From Bog-756 sp963725395 (GTDB taxonomy: Bacteria > Actinomycetota > Acidimicrobiia > Acidimicrobiales > RAAP-2): 64,000 bases of DNA. Positions 47,189 to 55,354 of this stretch are shown piece by piece. The DNA is taken from the NCBI GenBank assembly GCA_963725395.1, contig CAVRYH010000002.1:1-64000 (forward strand), written 5' to 3'. Under the pieces are notes generated by a model that searched no databases, was not told where the DNA came from, and worked only from the letters and a program-made list of their open reading frames with translations. Positions within the stretch are counted from its first letter, which is position 1. Every line of letters starts with the position of its first letter. Made by a program: the position numbers and the translations under genes.

Positions 47189-47211
47189 CCGGCCCAGCCA
47201 TGGGCCGCCGG
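47189..47211. terminator. Hairpin between cysO and a TetR gene
   Basis: GGCCCA and TGGGCC (47191..47206, loop 4), extendable by CCGG on both sides with one bulge, separate two convergent stop codons. No U-tract is seen. Confidence 0.45.
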
Positions 47212-47212
47212 C

Positions 47213-47845
47213 TCAGGGCTGCCCGTGGCGACCCAGTCCGTGCAGGATGAACGCGCAGGCCCGGGCGGCGACCTCCGCTGCAGGCAGAGGCACCGGGTCG
47301 CCGGCCCGCACCGCCATGGTGCCGTAGATGTGCTGGCCGATCAGGGCGACCGCCTCGTCCGGGTCGATGTCCACAAACGTGCCCGCCGCCACGCCGTCGA
47401 CGTACAGGTCGTGGATGAGCCGGGCGATGTTGAGGCTGATCAGCGCCAGTTCATTGCCCACCGCCTCGCCACCCTGGATCACCGTTCCCTGGGTGACCAG
47501 GGCCAGTCGGAAGAAGGCCGGGTCGTCGTCGATGCGCTCCAGGAGTCCTTCGATCAGGCGTTCGAGCCGCCTGGCCGGTTCGGCATCCTGTTCCCACGAA
47601 TCGGCGATGTCCTCGAGGAGTTGGTCGTGCATGCCCTTCAGACAGGCCCGGAGGAGCTCGTCGCGATTGGCGAAGTACACATAGACGGTCGACCGGGCGA
47701 CTCCAGCTTCGGCGGCGATGTCGTCCATGGACACCACCGTGGTCCCCCGCTCGCCGAACAGTCGCCTGGCCACACTCACGACCTGCTCCCTGCGGAAGTC
47801 CCGGATGACCTCTTTGAGGTCGTCCGGCGCTCGTCGCGGTGACAC
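47213..47845 (-). CDS. TetR family transcriptional regulator
   Basis: The protein has 210 residues. The GTG at 47845 follows the P450 stop directly, so both are in one operon. Helix-turn-helix elements are V-A-R-R-L-F-G-E-R-G-T, V-S-M-D-D-I-A-A-E-A-G-V and Y-V-Y-F-A-N-R-D-E-L. It probably binds the palindrome ahead of the P450 (49120..49140) and represses the pair until a ligand, perhaps the P450 substrate, binds. Confidence 0.9.
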   Translation of the reverse strand: MSPRRAPDDLKEVIRDFRREQVVSVARRLFGERGTTVVSMDDIAAEAGVARSTVYVYFANRDELLRACLKGMHDQLLEDIADSWEQDAEPARRLERLIEGLLERIDDDPAFFRLALVTQGTVIQGGEAVGNELALISLNIARLIHDLYVDGVAAGTFVDIDPDEAVALIGQHIYGTMAVRAGDPVPLPAAEVAARACAFILHGLGRHGQP

Positions 47846-49117
47846 CTAGGCCGACAGCCGCGGGGCCGGCGGGAAGGAGACCGGGATGTGCTTGACCCCA
47901 TTGATGAACTGTGATTGGAGGCGCTGCACCGCGCCGGCGAGCTCGATGTCGGGCACCCGGTCGAGCAGGTGTTCGAACATGACCCGGATCTCCATGCGGG
48001 CCAGGTTGGCCCCTAGGCAGAAGTGCGGTCCTCCGGCCCCGAAGGCGAGGTGGGGATTGGGATTGCGGGTGATGTCGAACCTCTGGGGATCGTCGAAGAC
48101 CTTTTCGTCGCGGTTGGCCGAGATGTGGAAGAAGACGACTTTCGTGTCCTCCTCGATGTGTTGGCCACCGAGGTCGAACGCACCGGTGGTCTGACGTCGG
48201 AAGTTCATCACCGGGCTCACGTAGCGCAACATCTCCTCGACGGCCCCCGGCAGGAGCGAGCGGTCGTTGCGCAAGAGGTCCCACTGGTCCGGATGGTCGA
48301 AGAAGGCGGCCATCCCGCCGGAGATGAGATTGCGAGTGGTCTCGTTCCCCGCCACCGTGAGGAGCAGGAAGAAGAGCTCGAGTTCGATCTCCTTGAGTTT
48401 CTCGCCTTCGATCTCGACCTCGGTGAGCACGCTCATGAGGTCGTCGTGGGGGTCGATCCGCTTGGTGGCGAAGAGTTCCGACGCGTAGGCGTAGAGTTCC
48501 ATAGCGGCCTGTTGGGAGGCTTCCTCGCCGGTCTGGTATTCCGGGTCCTGACTGCCGATCATCGTGTTCGACCAGTCGAACATCCGGTGACGGTCCTCGT
48601 GGGGCACGCCGAGGAGGTCGGCGATGACGACGAGGGGGAGCTCGGCGGCGATGTCGGTGACGAAGTCGGCGGAACCCGACTCGATCACCGAGTCGATGAT
48701 CTCGTCGGTAGCGGTGTTGATCCGCTCGTGGAGCTGGTTCACCATGCGGGGGGTGAATCCCTTGTTGACGAGCCTCCGGTAGCGGGTGTGGAGGGGGGGA
48801 TCCATGTTCAACATGAGCATCTGTTGTTGGGCCAGGTCCTCCTCGGGCAACTCCCAGATGAACGTGGCCTTGCGGGCGGACGAGAAGTGCTCGTAGTCGC
48901 GGTTGACCGTCGTGCAGTCCGCGTGGGAGGTCACCGCCCAGAAGCCAGGGCCGTCCTCCTCCTCCTGCCACCACACCGGCGCGTTGGCCCGCAGGAAGGT
49001 GAACCAGTGGTGGGGGACCCCCTCGGCGAACGGCTCGGAGTCCACCAGGTTGATGTCATCGAAACTGACCTGGTCGGCTTCGATCTCGGTCTGCGGCATC
49101 TCGGATATGCCCTCCAT
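47846..49117 (-). CDS. Cytochrome P450
   Basis: The protein has 423 residues from the ATG at 49117; an ATG at 49099 with GGAGGG upstream is a good alternative. P450 landmarks are the I-helix A-G-N-E-T-T, the E-x-x-R of the K-helix (E-E-M-L-R-Y), and the heme loop F-G-A-G-G-P-H-F-C-L-G with the Cys ligand. The form resembles soluble actinobacterial CYP125/CYP142-like or CYP107-like enzymes, often acting on steroids, fatty acids or terpenes. No ferredoxin gene is adjacent. Substrate unknown. Confidence 0.92.
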   Translation of the reverse strand: MEGISEMPQTEIEADQVSFDDINLVDSEPFAEGVPHHWFTFLRANAPVWWQEEEDGPGFWAVTSHADCTTVNRDYEHFSSARKATFIWELPEEDLAQQQMLMLNMDPPLHTRYRRLVNKGFTPRMVNQLHERINTATDEIIDSVIESGSADFVTDIAAELPLVVIADLLGVPHEDRHRMFDWSNTMIGSQDPEYQTGEEASQQAAMELYAYASELFATKRIDPHDDLMSVLTEVEIEGEKLKEIELELFFLLLTVAGNETTRNLISGGMAAFFDHPDQWDLLRNDRSLLPGAVEEMLRYVSPVMNFRRQTTGAFDLGGQHIEEDTKVVFFHISANRDEKVFDDPQRFDITRNPNPHLAFGAGGPHFCLGANLARMEIRVMFEHLLDRVPDIELAGAVQRLQSQFINGVKHIPVSFPPAPRLSA

Positions 49118-49119
49118 CC

Positions 49120-49175
49120 AATCGGACAATGTGTCCGATTTCGTGGATGCTACGTCCGATCTGACGGTGTGTCAA
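49120..49175 (-). promoter_or_regulatory. P450-TetR operon promoter with palindromic operator
   Basis: On the minus strand TTGACA (49170..49175) and TAGCAT (49147..49152) are exactly 17 bp apart. A perfect palindrome with arms AATCGGACA and TGTCCGATT, 3-bp centre (49120..49140), lies at the expected transcription start. A further half-site ATCGGACG lies in the spacer (49153..49160). It is the likely site of the TetR protein of this operon. Confidence 0.75.
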
Positions 49176-49240
49176 CGGCCGGCGGCCCGTCGCAGGGCGG
49201 CCCGGACCCCGACCGCCACGGTGGACGTCAGGCCGGGCCG

Positions 49241-50125
49241 TCAGACCCGGATGGCCAGGGTGGGGTCGAGCGGGACCGATCCGGGGTGGATGATGCCGGC
49301 CAGCGTCTCGACCCCGTCCACAAGCCGGGGGCCGGGTCGGACGAAGGCGGCGTCGGCATCCACGGCCCACACCGGGATGCCCTCGGGGAGTCGGCCGCCG
49401 ACGACGAGGTCGCGGGCCAGTGCAGTTGCGCCGTCCAGCCGGAATCCGCACGGCGCCACCACGATGAGTGCCGGGTCGCAGGAGGAGATCGCCTCCCACG
49501 GCACCTCCTCCGAGCGACGGCCGGACGTGCCGAGGACCGACCGACCGCCGGCCGCGGCGACCATGTCGGGGACCCAGTGGCCCGACGAGAAGGGTGGGTC
49601 GGTCCATTCGAGGACCGCCACCCCGGGCCGCGGTCGTCCGGCTGTCGCCCCCGCCACGGCGTCGAGCCGGGACCGGAGGCCGGTCGTGAGGCCGGTCGCC
49701 GCCTCTTGCCTTCCGGTGACTCGGCCCACCTCCTCGATCGAGGCGAGCACCTCGTCGAGCGTCATCGGGTCCAGGGTGAGGACCTCGGCCCGACAGCCGA
49801 GATGGGCGAGGGCGGCGTCGACCTCGTCGATGTCGACAGCACACACGGCGCACAGGTCCTGGGTGACCACCAGGTCGGGGTCGAGTGACTGCAGCGCACC
49901 CTCGTCCAGGCGGTAGAGGTCCTCGCCGGCGGAGATCCGGGACCGCACGGCGGCATCGATCTCCGCCGGCGCGAGCCCCGGGGGCAGGGCCGTGGTCGAG
50001 ACGATCGTCCGACTCCTCGCCTCCTCGGGATGGTCGCATTCGAACGTCACGCCGACGACGTCGTCACCGGCACCGACGGCGAACAGTATCTCGGTGGCCG
50101 AGGGGAGCAGGGAGACGATGCGCAC
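49241..50125 (-). CDS. BtuF-like periplasmic-binding-fold protein, without signal peptide
   Basis: The protein has 294 residues from a GTG at 50125, with TACCGT (50133..50138) seven bases upstream, so probably leaderless. The N-terminus R-I-V-S-L-L-P-S-A-T-E-I is the usual start of the helical-backbone metal/cobalamin binding fold, as is S-L-D-P-D-L-V-V-T. No signal or lipobox is present, so it would remain in the cytoplasm. Such orphan cobalamin-binding-like proteins lack an adjacent permease, as here. Ligand uncertain. Confidence 0.8.
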   Translation of the reverse strand: MRIVSLLPSATEILFAVGAGDDVVGVTFECDHPEEARSRTIVSTTALPPGLAPAEIDAAVRSRISAGEDLYRLDEGALQSLDPDLVVTQDLCAVCAVDIDEVDAALAHLGCRAEVLTLDPMTLDEVLASIEEVGRVTGRQEAATGLTTGLRSRLDAVAGATAGRPRPGVAVLEWTDPPFSSGHWVPDMVAAAGGRSVLGTSGRRSEEVPWEAISSCDPALIVVAPCGFRLDGATALARDLVVGGRLPEGIPVWAVDADAAFVRPGPRLVDGVETLAGIIHPGSVPLDPTLAIRV

Positions 50126-50189
50126 CGACGCAACGGTAGCAACCGGTGGTCGGTGGGTTCGCCGCCCGACCGGGGCCGTACCCGTCGAC

Positions 50190-50555
50190 TCACGTGCTCC
50201 AGTCGACGGCGCCGTCGATGACCACCCACGGTTCCTCGGTCAGCACGAACTCGAGGTGGTCGGTGTCGAGGAACTTGGGGAGGTCAGCGAACATGTCCGG
50301 TGAGTCGGTCTCGTTCATGTGGGCGTAGTACTCGTCCATGGACCCGAACCACTGGACGGTCACCCCGTCATAGCCCGACCGGTCGTCGTCACCCCGGTAG
50401 TCGGCGAGCGGCCTCGGGTTCTGTTCGTAGCGGATCACATGGCTGCCGCATCGCCCGTTGGCGATCAACGGACCGTGGTTGTTCCGCCAGTACTCCTGGA
50501 ACTCTGCCGGTGTCATCCCGTCCTTGCGTTTCAGCAGACAGGTCAGTTTGATCAT
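50190..50555 (-). CDS. EthD-like dimeric ferredoxin-fold protein
   Basis: The protein has 121 residues from an ATG preceded by GGGAGGA. It starts I-K-L-T-C-L-L-K-R-K and has M-T-P-A-E-F-Q-E-Y-W-R-N-N-H-G-P-L, the hallmark of EthD/dimeric alpha-beta barrel proteins; the H-G-P is conserved in the family. Members help in degrading ethers or polyketide-type compounds. The length fits. It may share a transcript with the BtuF-like gene 64 bp downstream. Confidence 0.85.
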   Translation of the reverse strand: MIKLTCLLKRKDGMTPAEFQEYWRNNHGPLIANGRCGSHVIRYEQNPRPLADYRGDDDRSGYDGVTVQWFGSMDEYYAHMNETDSPDMFADLPKFLDTDHLEFVLTEEPWVVIDGAVDWST

Positions 50556-50706
50556 CGACGTCGTCCTCCCTCGATGGCGTGTGCTGTGTGATCGTAGGGC
50601 GCCCGTTCCCACCCACGGACCAGGGGACCGCCCCGCATCCGATCCACTTCGGCGAACTACTGTCTTCGTCCGGGCTCGTCGTTCTGACCGGCCCGGGAAG
50701 GATCTG

Positions 50707-51339
50707 GTGTACGTCCCCGCAGCCGACCACAGCCTCGGTGACCGAGAATGGCGTCCCTTCGTCGAGGGCCACGCCTTCGGCCACCTCGTCGCCGCCGGAC
50801 TCGGTCGGGAGGTTCCGGTGGTGGTGCCGACCCAGTTCGTGCTCGCGGGCGAGAAGATCATGCTCCACCTGGCCGCACCGAACCCGATCTTCGGCGCCAT
50901 CGACGAGCAGGCCCGGGTGGTCATGAGCGTGGCGGGGGACTGGGCCTACATCCCCTCGGACTGGAAGGCCGTGGACGGTGAGGATCCGACGCTCGGCATC
51001 CCGACCACCTACTACGGCGCCGTGCAGCTCGAGGGGACCGCCACCGTCGTGACCGATCCCACCCTCGTGGCGGGCATCCTCCGGGCCCAGCTGGCCGTCC
51101 TCCAGCCGGGGATTGCCGTGGCCGACCCGGAGCTGGCCCACCGGGCTCGGCTCGGATTGATCAAGGGGATCACCATCGCGCTGGACGCGGTCCGGGCAAA
51201 GTTCAAGTACGGCGGGAACGTCGACGACCGCCACCGGGAGGCGGTGATCGACCGGTTGGTGTCCCGTGGCGGCCGGGACGACCTCGCGGCGGCGGCCCAC
51301 GTACGTCGCCGGGGGTCCGGGTCGACTCCGCCGCCCTGA
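50707..51339 (+). CDS. PaiB-like FMN-binding protein
   Basis: The product has about 210 residues from a GTG preceded by AAGGAT. Features of the PaiB/FMN-binding split-barrel family are V-Y-V-P near the start, L-H-L-A-A-P-N-P (usually H-L-A-R-A-N-P), D-W-A-Y-I-P-S-D-W and the V-P-T-x-x-Y-x-A-V motif, here I-P-T-T-Y-Y-G-A-V. Members are called negative regulators of sporulation or protease genes, but many are probably flavin enzymes. Confidence 0.75.
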   Translation: MYVPAADHSLGDREWRPFVEGHAFGHLVAAGLGREVPVVVPTQFVLAGEKIMLHLAAPNPIFGAIDEQARVVMSVAGDWAYIPSDWKAVDGEDPTLGIPTTYYGAVQLEGTATVVTDPTLVAGILRAQLAVLQPGIAVADPELAHRARLGLIKGITIALDAVRAKFKYGGNVDDRHREAVIDRLVSRGGRDDLAAAAHVRRRGSGSTPPP

Positions 51340-51347
51340 GGGCCGAC

Positions 51348-52124
51348 TCAGTCCGCCACCATGGCGCAGAAGAGATCGGTGACGTAGGGCATGGCGATCG
51401 GCTCGGTCAGGGTCTCGCTGAACGCGGCCACCTCTCCGAGCAGTTCGCGCCGTTCGAACGGCGGGAGAACCTGCACGTAGCTCCGTGACGCCACCTGGTC
51501 GACGAAGGACGTCCGATCCAGCTGCTGCACCCACTCGATCTTGGTGCGCTCCACCGGACCGAACCGGTGGCTGTGGTCGAGGACGGCACCGAAGTCCATG
51601 CCGACGGGGTAGGGCGCCGAACGGTCCCACTTGCTGATCCGGACCAGTTCGGCCACCATCGGATCGCTCTCGTCCCGCTCGTTCCAGATGAGTCCCAACC
51701 AGCCTCCGGCACGCAGCACCCGTGCGATCTCCCCGAGGGCGAGGGGCGCGTCGAACCAGTGGAAGGCCTGGGCCACCACGACCGCGTCGACCGCGTCGTC
51801 GGTCACCGGGATCCCTTCCGCGGCACCGCCGATCACCGGCACGCCGGGGACGGACCTGGCGAACACCTCCCGCATGGACCCGGAGGGCTCGACCGCCAGG
51901 CACACTGCATCGCGCCCGGCCAACTGGCGGGTCAGTTTCCCGGTTCCGGCAGCCAGGTCGAGGACGCGGGTGCCGTGCCTGATACCGGCGACCTCACACA
52001 GATGGTCCACCGCCGAGTCGGGGTAGCCGGGGCGCGCCCGCTCGTAGGTGTCCGCGCCCGTGGCGAACCCGAGTCGACCGAGTCGGGCACGGTCGGTGCC
52101 AGCTGCATCCCCGGTGCTCACCAC
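51348..52124 (-). CDS. SAM-dependent methyltransferase (type 11)
   Basis: The protein has 258 residues from a GTG at 52124, seven bases after TAGAGT (52132..52137), which suggests a leaderless mRNA. Motif I is V-L-D-L-A-A-G-T-G-K, followed by A-V-E-P-S and the later A-Q-A-F-H-W-F-D, typical of UbiE-like type-11 methyltransferases. The C-terminal half has the W-V-Q-Q-L element common in this subgroup. Substrate unknown. Confidence 0.85.
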   Translation of the reverse strand: MVSTGDAAGTDRARLGRLGFATGADTYERARPGYPDSAVDHLCEVAGIRHGTRVLDLAAGTGKLTRQLAGRDAVCLAVEPSGSMREVFARSVPGVPVIGGAAEGIPVTDDAVDAVVVAQAFHWFDAPLALGEIARVLRAGGWLGLIWNERDESDPMVAELVRISKWDRSAPYPVGMDFGAVLDHSHRFGPVERTKIEWVQQLDRTSFVDQVASRSYVQVLPPFERRELLGEVAAFSETLTEPIAMPYVTDLFCAMVAD

Positions 52125-52316
52125 GGGAGCCACTCTATTGAGGACTCCCCGGGGACGAGGCCTCACCGGCGACCTTCCGATCGCCGTGGCCCGGGCGATC
52201 AGTTAGCGTCGCGGGGTGCCTCAAGCCCATACCGGCCCCACCGCACCGTCCGGATCGGCCGGAAGCATTGGCTCTCCCGCCTCTGCCGCCATCCAACCCG
52301 GCGGGGGCGGGGTGCG

Positions 52317-53135
52317 ATGACCGTGCGCCGGGTGCGGCACCGCGTCATCAACGGCATCATCCATGCCGGGTGGGGGTGGGTCTCCCGACAGGGGGCCGTG
52401 GGCCCGGGGGACGTGCTGGCCGACAGGTTCGGCGGATTCGGAGACGGGAGCTGCCTGGCGTTTCCGCCCGGCGCGGTCTTCGGGGAGCAGTGGATCCGAA
52501 TCGGCCGGGACACGCTGATCGGGCCTCACGTGAGCATCTCGGCCGGCATGGTGCCCGGGCAGCACATGATCACCGACCCGGTGGTTCGGATCGGCGACCG
52601 CTGCATGATCGGCCGGGGGAGCCACATCGTCGGCCACTTCGATCTGGAGATCGGCGACGATGTGCACACCGGGCCCTATGTGTACATCACCGACCAGAAC
52701 CACGGCTACGAGAACCCCGACGAGGTGGTGCACACCCAGTGGCCGACGGACGTACCGGTGCACATCGGCACCGGGAGCTGGATCGGGACCGGTGTGGTCG
52801 TGCTCCCCGGCACCGAACTCGGGCGGAACGTCGTGGTGGGTGCCGGTGCGGTCGTCCGGGGTGTCTTCCCCGACCATTCCGTCATCGCCGGGGTGCCGGC
52901 CAAGGTGGTGCGCCGCTACGTGCCCGGGTCGGGTTGGGTGAGCGGTGACACCGGGGACCCCGATGTCCCGGTGGACGAGGAACGGCCGTTGGCCGTATCT
53001 CGTCCGGTCGCCGACGGCGGGACCAAGTCGGCATCCGCCGGCCCTTCGGGTCCACCCTCGACCCCCGTCGTCTCCGGCCCCTCCGCCGCCCCCGCCCCGG
53101 TGACCGGTGCCGGTCCGAGCCAACCGCTCCCGTAG
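52317..53135 (+). CDS. Left-handed beta-helix (hexapeptide) acyltransferase
   Basis: The protein has 272 residues from an ATG after a G-rich stretch. Hexapeptide repeats (I-G-R-D-T-L-I-G-P-H, I-G-D-D-V-H-T-G-P-Y-V) build a beta helix, and D-Q-N-H-G-Y carries the active-site type His. V-I-A-G-V-P-A-K-V-V-R is the usual last coil. It probably O-acetylates a sugar. A low-complexity tail of about 70 residues runs antisense to the patatin gene: the two coding regions overlap by 220 bp. Confidence 0.85.
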   Translation: MTVRRVRHRVINGIIHAGWGWVSRQGAVGPGDVLADRFGGFGDGSCLAFPPGAVFGEQWIRIGRDTLIGPHVSISAGMVPGQHMITDPVVRIGDRCMIGRGSHIVGHFDLEIGDDVHTGPYVYITDQNHGYENPDEVVHTQWPTDVPVHIGTGSWIGTGVVVLPGTELGRNVVVGAGAVVRGVFPDHSVIAGVPAKVVRRYVPGSGWVSGDTGDPDVPVDEERPLAVSRPVADGGTKSASAGPSGPPSTPVVSGPSAAPAPVTGAGPSQPLP

Positions 53136-54124
53136 CGGCGGACGACCTCCTCGGCCTCTCTCCGTCCTTCGGCAATAAGGGCCTCGGTGGTGGAGAAGTC
53201 GTCGAAGTCGCGGGTCCGGCTCTCGCTCCCGCTGCAGACGATGACCTCGACACCGGGAGGCAGCTGGGTCATGTCCCGGGCGAACCGGGCGTGGATGGAG
53301 ATCAACAGGGCGTTGAGCATGGCCTCCACCGGTCGTCGGGTCGACACGGGGGAGTAGACCGGCGGGGCGCAGAGGAGGACCACGATCCTCGTGGCTCCGC
53401 TGTCGATGGCCCGGCGGATGGGAACGTTGTTCACCACCGCGCCGTCGATGAAGCGCTCGCCGTCGATCTCGACGGGCGGGAAGAGGGTGGGGATGGCCGA
53501 TGACGCCAGGGTGGCCTCGACGGCGGGACCGTAGGTGAACCACCGCTCCCGACCGTCGGTGAGCGAGGTGGCGACCACCTCTACGGGGATTACCGCGTCC
53601 TCCAACCGATCGAAGCCGATGCCCTCCTCGACCACCTTGCGCAGGCCCTCGTTGGAATAGACCGAGTCCCGCTGCCGCACGTAGAGCCACGGGCCGTGGA
53701 GTCGACCCTGGGGGTAGACGGCGTCGCGGGTCAGCCCCGTCCAGATCCGGGTCATGCGCTCGACGCCCTTTCGGGTGGGATCGCCGGCGAAGGCGACGCC
53801 GTTCATGGCACCGACCGAGCACCCGTAGATGCGGTCGGGGAGGAAGCCCCGCTCGGTCAGCACCTGCAGCATCCCGATCTGGACCGCTCCCCGTGTCCCC
53901 CCACCCGCCAGGACCAGCGCGGTGATCGGACGGTGCTGGTCGGCGCCTTCCTCGTCCTCCTCGTCCGCGGCTTGGCCACCGCCCTGGGTCTCGAGCCAGC
54001 GGGACCTGGCCACGGCGGCCCGCTGGAGGGTGAACCGCACCACCACCACGAGCAGGATCACCGAGAGCGTGACGAAGACGGTGAAAACGACGGTGAAGGC
54101 GGTGTCGGCAGCCTCGGTCGTCAT
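52916..54124 (-). CDS. Patatin-like phospholipase, membrane-anchored
   Basis: The protein has 402 residues from an ATG eight bases after TAGCCT (54133..54138), probably leaderless. An N-terminal membrane helix is followed by the patatin domain: oxyanion loop G-G-G-T-R-G, nucleophile elbow G-C-S-V-G, and the catalytic D-G-A. It probably hydrolyses acyl esters of lipids. The last 70 residues are Gly/Pro/Ser-rich and overlap the hexapeptide acyltransferase on the other strand. Confidence 0.88.
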   Translation of the reverse strand: MTTEAADTAFTVVFTVFVTLSVILLVVVVRFTLQRAAVARSRWLETQGGGQAADEEDEEGADQHRPITALVLAGGGTRGAVQIGMLQVLTERGFLPDRIYGCSVGAMNGVAFAGDPTRKGVERMTRIWTGLTRDAVYPQGRLHGPWLYVRQRDSVYSNEGLRKVVEEGIGFDRLEDAVIPVEVVATSLTDGRERWFTYGPAVEATLASSAIPTLFPPVEIDGERFIDGAVVNNVPIRRAIDSGATRIVVLLCAPPVYSPVSTRRPVEAMLNALLISIHARFARDMTQLPPGVEVIVCSGSESRTRDFDDFSTTEALIAEGRREAEEVVRRYGSGWLGPAPVTGAGAAEGPETTGVEGGPEGPADADLVPPSATGRDTANGRSSSTGTSGSPVSPLTQPDPGT

Positions 54125-54238
54125 CGGGGCAAAGGCTAGCGGTGGCACCTGACCCCGCGGCTCCGGTGAGTGTGACAACCCCGGTGCACACTCTCCACAT
54201 GCCCGTCGTCGACATCGATCGCCCACCTGCCGCGGCAC

Positions 54239-55354
54239 GTGGCTCGCCCACCCGCGCAGCACGTGACCGGCGGCGGCGGCACAGGAGCGCGCGTCCCGGC
54301 GCGCCGAGGGACGGCCTCTGTCGAGGACTCACGCGACCCCGGACGGGTCCCGAACGAGCATGTCCGCTGTGGATGGCGGCCGTTGCGCGGGGACGACCTG
54401 CTGGAGCGTCTGCGGGTCACCGGTCGTCGCCGCCCCAAGGCCGACCCCGAGGTGGCCGACCGTCTGCGCTGCGGTCTCGAGCAGGGCCTGTCCGGCGGGG
54501 AAGCCGGATGGTGCGGTCAGCAGGCGCCGGCGCATGGCGACCAGACCTCACGCCGGATGGAGCCGGCCCTGGTGGTCACCAAGGAGAGGTTGGCCCGCGC
54601 CCTCGACTGCGCCGTCCATCGGGTGACAGCCCGACCGGCGGACGGAACGTTCTCCGTGGCCATGGCGTGCGGGGCGCTCGTCGACGCCCTCTTCCGCCAG
54701 CTGGTGACGGTCGGCGGCATCGGTGACCCGATGGCCGACGGGTTGGCGGCGCTGGCCGTGGACGACCGCCAGGGTTCCCTGACCGCATGGATCGAGCGGT
54801 TGCCGGTCGGCGAGCGGGCCGAGCTGCGGGCCGAGGTCGACCGCCAGGCCGCCGCCCTGCAACGACGGTGGCCCCGTCTGGAGCCGGCCTGGCTCCCGCG
54901 CACCCAAGAGGTGCTCCGTGTTCCCTTGGGCGGCGGGACGGTCCAGCTCGCCACCCGGGTCGACCTGGCCATCGGCACCCCGGCGGTGGACGAGGCGTCC
55001 GTCGCCATTGTCGAGGTCAAGTCCGGTGCCCGCCGGGCCCAACACCGAGCCGACCTCCACTTCTCCGCACTCGTCGAGACCCTGCGCAGCACCGCCCCAC
55101 CCTTTGTCGTGGCGACGTACTACACGAGGACTGGTGAGCTCGACGTCGACCCGGTGACCGAGGAGATCCTGTCGGCGGCCGCACGGCGGACCCTCATCGG
55201 CAGCCGCGTGCTGCTCGGGCAACGGAACGGAGTCGACCACCGTCCACCCGGCACGCTCTGCACGTCGTGTCCCGCACTTCCGGTCGGTGACGACGGGACC
55301 GGGTGGGAGGGCAGCCCCACCGGTCCCCGGACGACCGATCGGTCGTGTCCGTGA
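54239..55354 (+). CDS. PD-(D/E)XK nuclease-like protein
   Basis: The product is up to 371 residues from a GTG; the first 100 are poorly predicted and a later start is possible. The middle shows T-R-V-D-L-A-I-G followed 14 residues on by A-I-V-E-V-K-S-G, the D...E-x-K arrangement of RecB/Cas4-type nucleases. A C-T-S-C-P motif near the end could be part of an iron-sulfur or zinc site, as in Cas4. The downstream gene overlaps it (GTGA). No CRISPR or helicase is nearby, so the biological role is open. Confidence 0.65.
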   Translation: MARPPAQHVTGGGGTGARVPARRGTASVEDSRDPGRVPNEHVRCGWRPLRGDDLLERLRVTGRRRPKADPEVADRLRCGLEQGLSGGEAGWCGQQAPAHGDQTSRRMEPALVVTKERLARALDCAVHRVTARPADGTFSVAMACGALVDALFRQLVTVGGIGDPMADGLAALAVDDRQGSLTAWIERLPVGERAELRAEVDRQAAALQRRWPRLEPAWLPRTQEVLRVPLGGGTVQLATRVDLAIGTPAVDEASVAIVEVKSGARRAQHRADLHFSALVETLRSTAPPFVVATYYTRTGELDVDPVTEEILSAAARRTLIGSRVLLGQRNGVDHRPPGTLCTSCPALPVGDDGTGWEGSPTGPRTTDRSCP

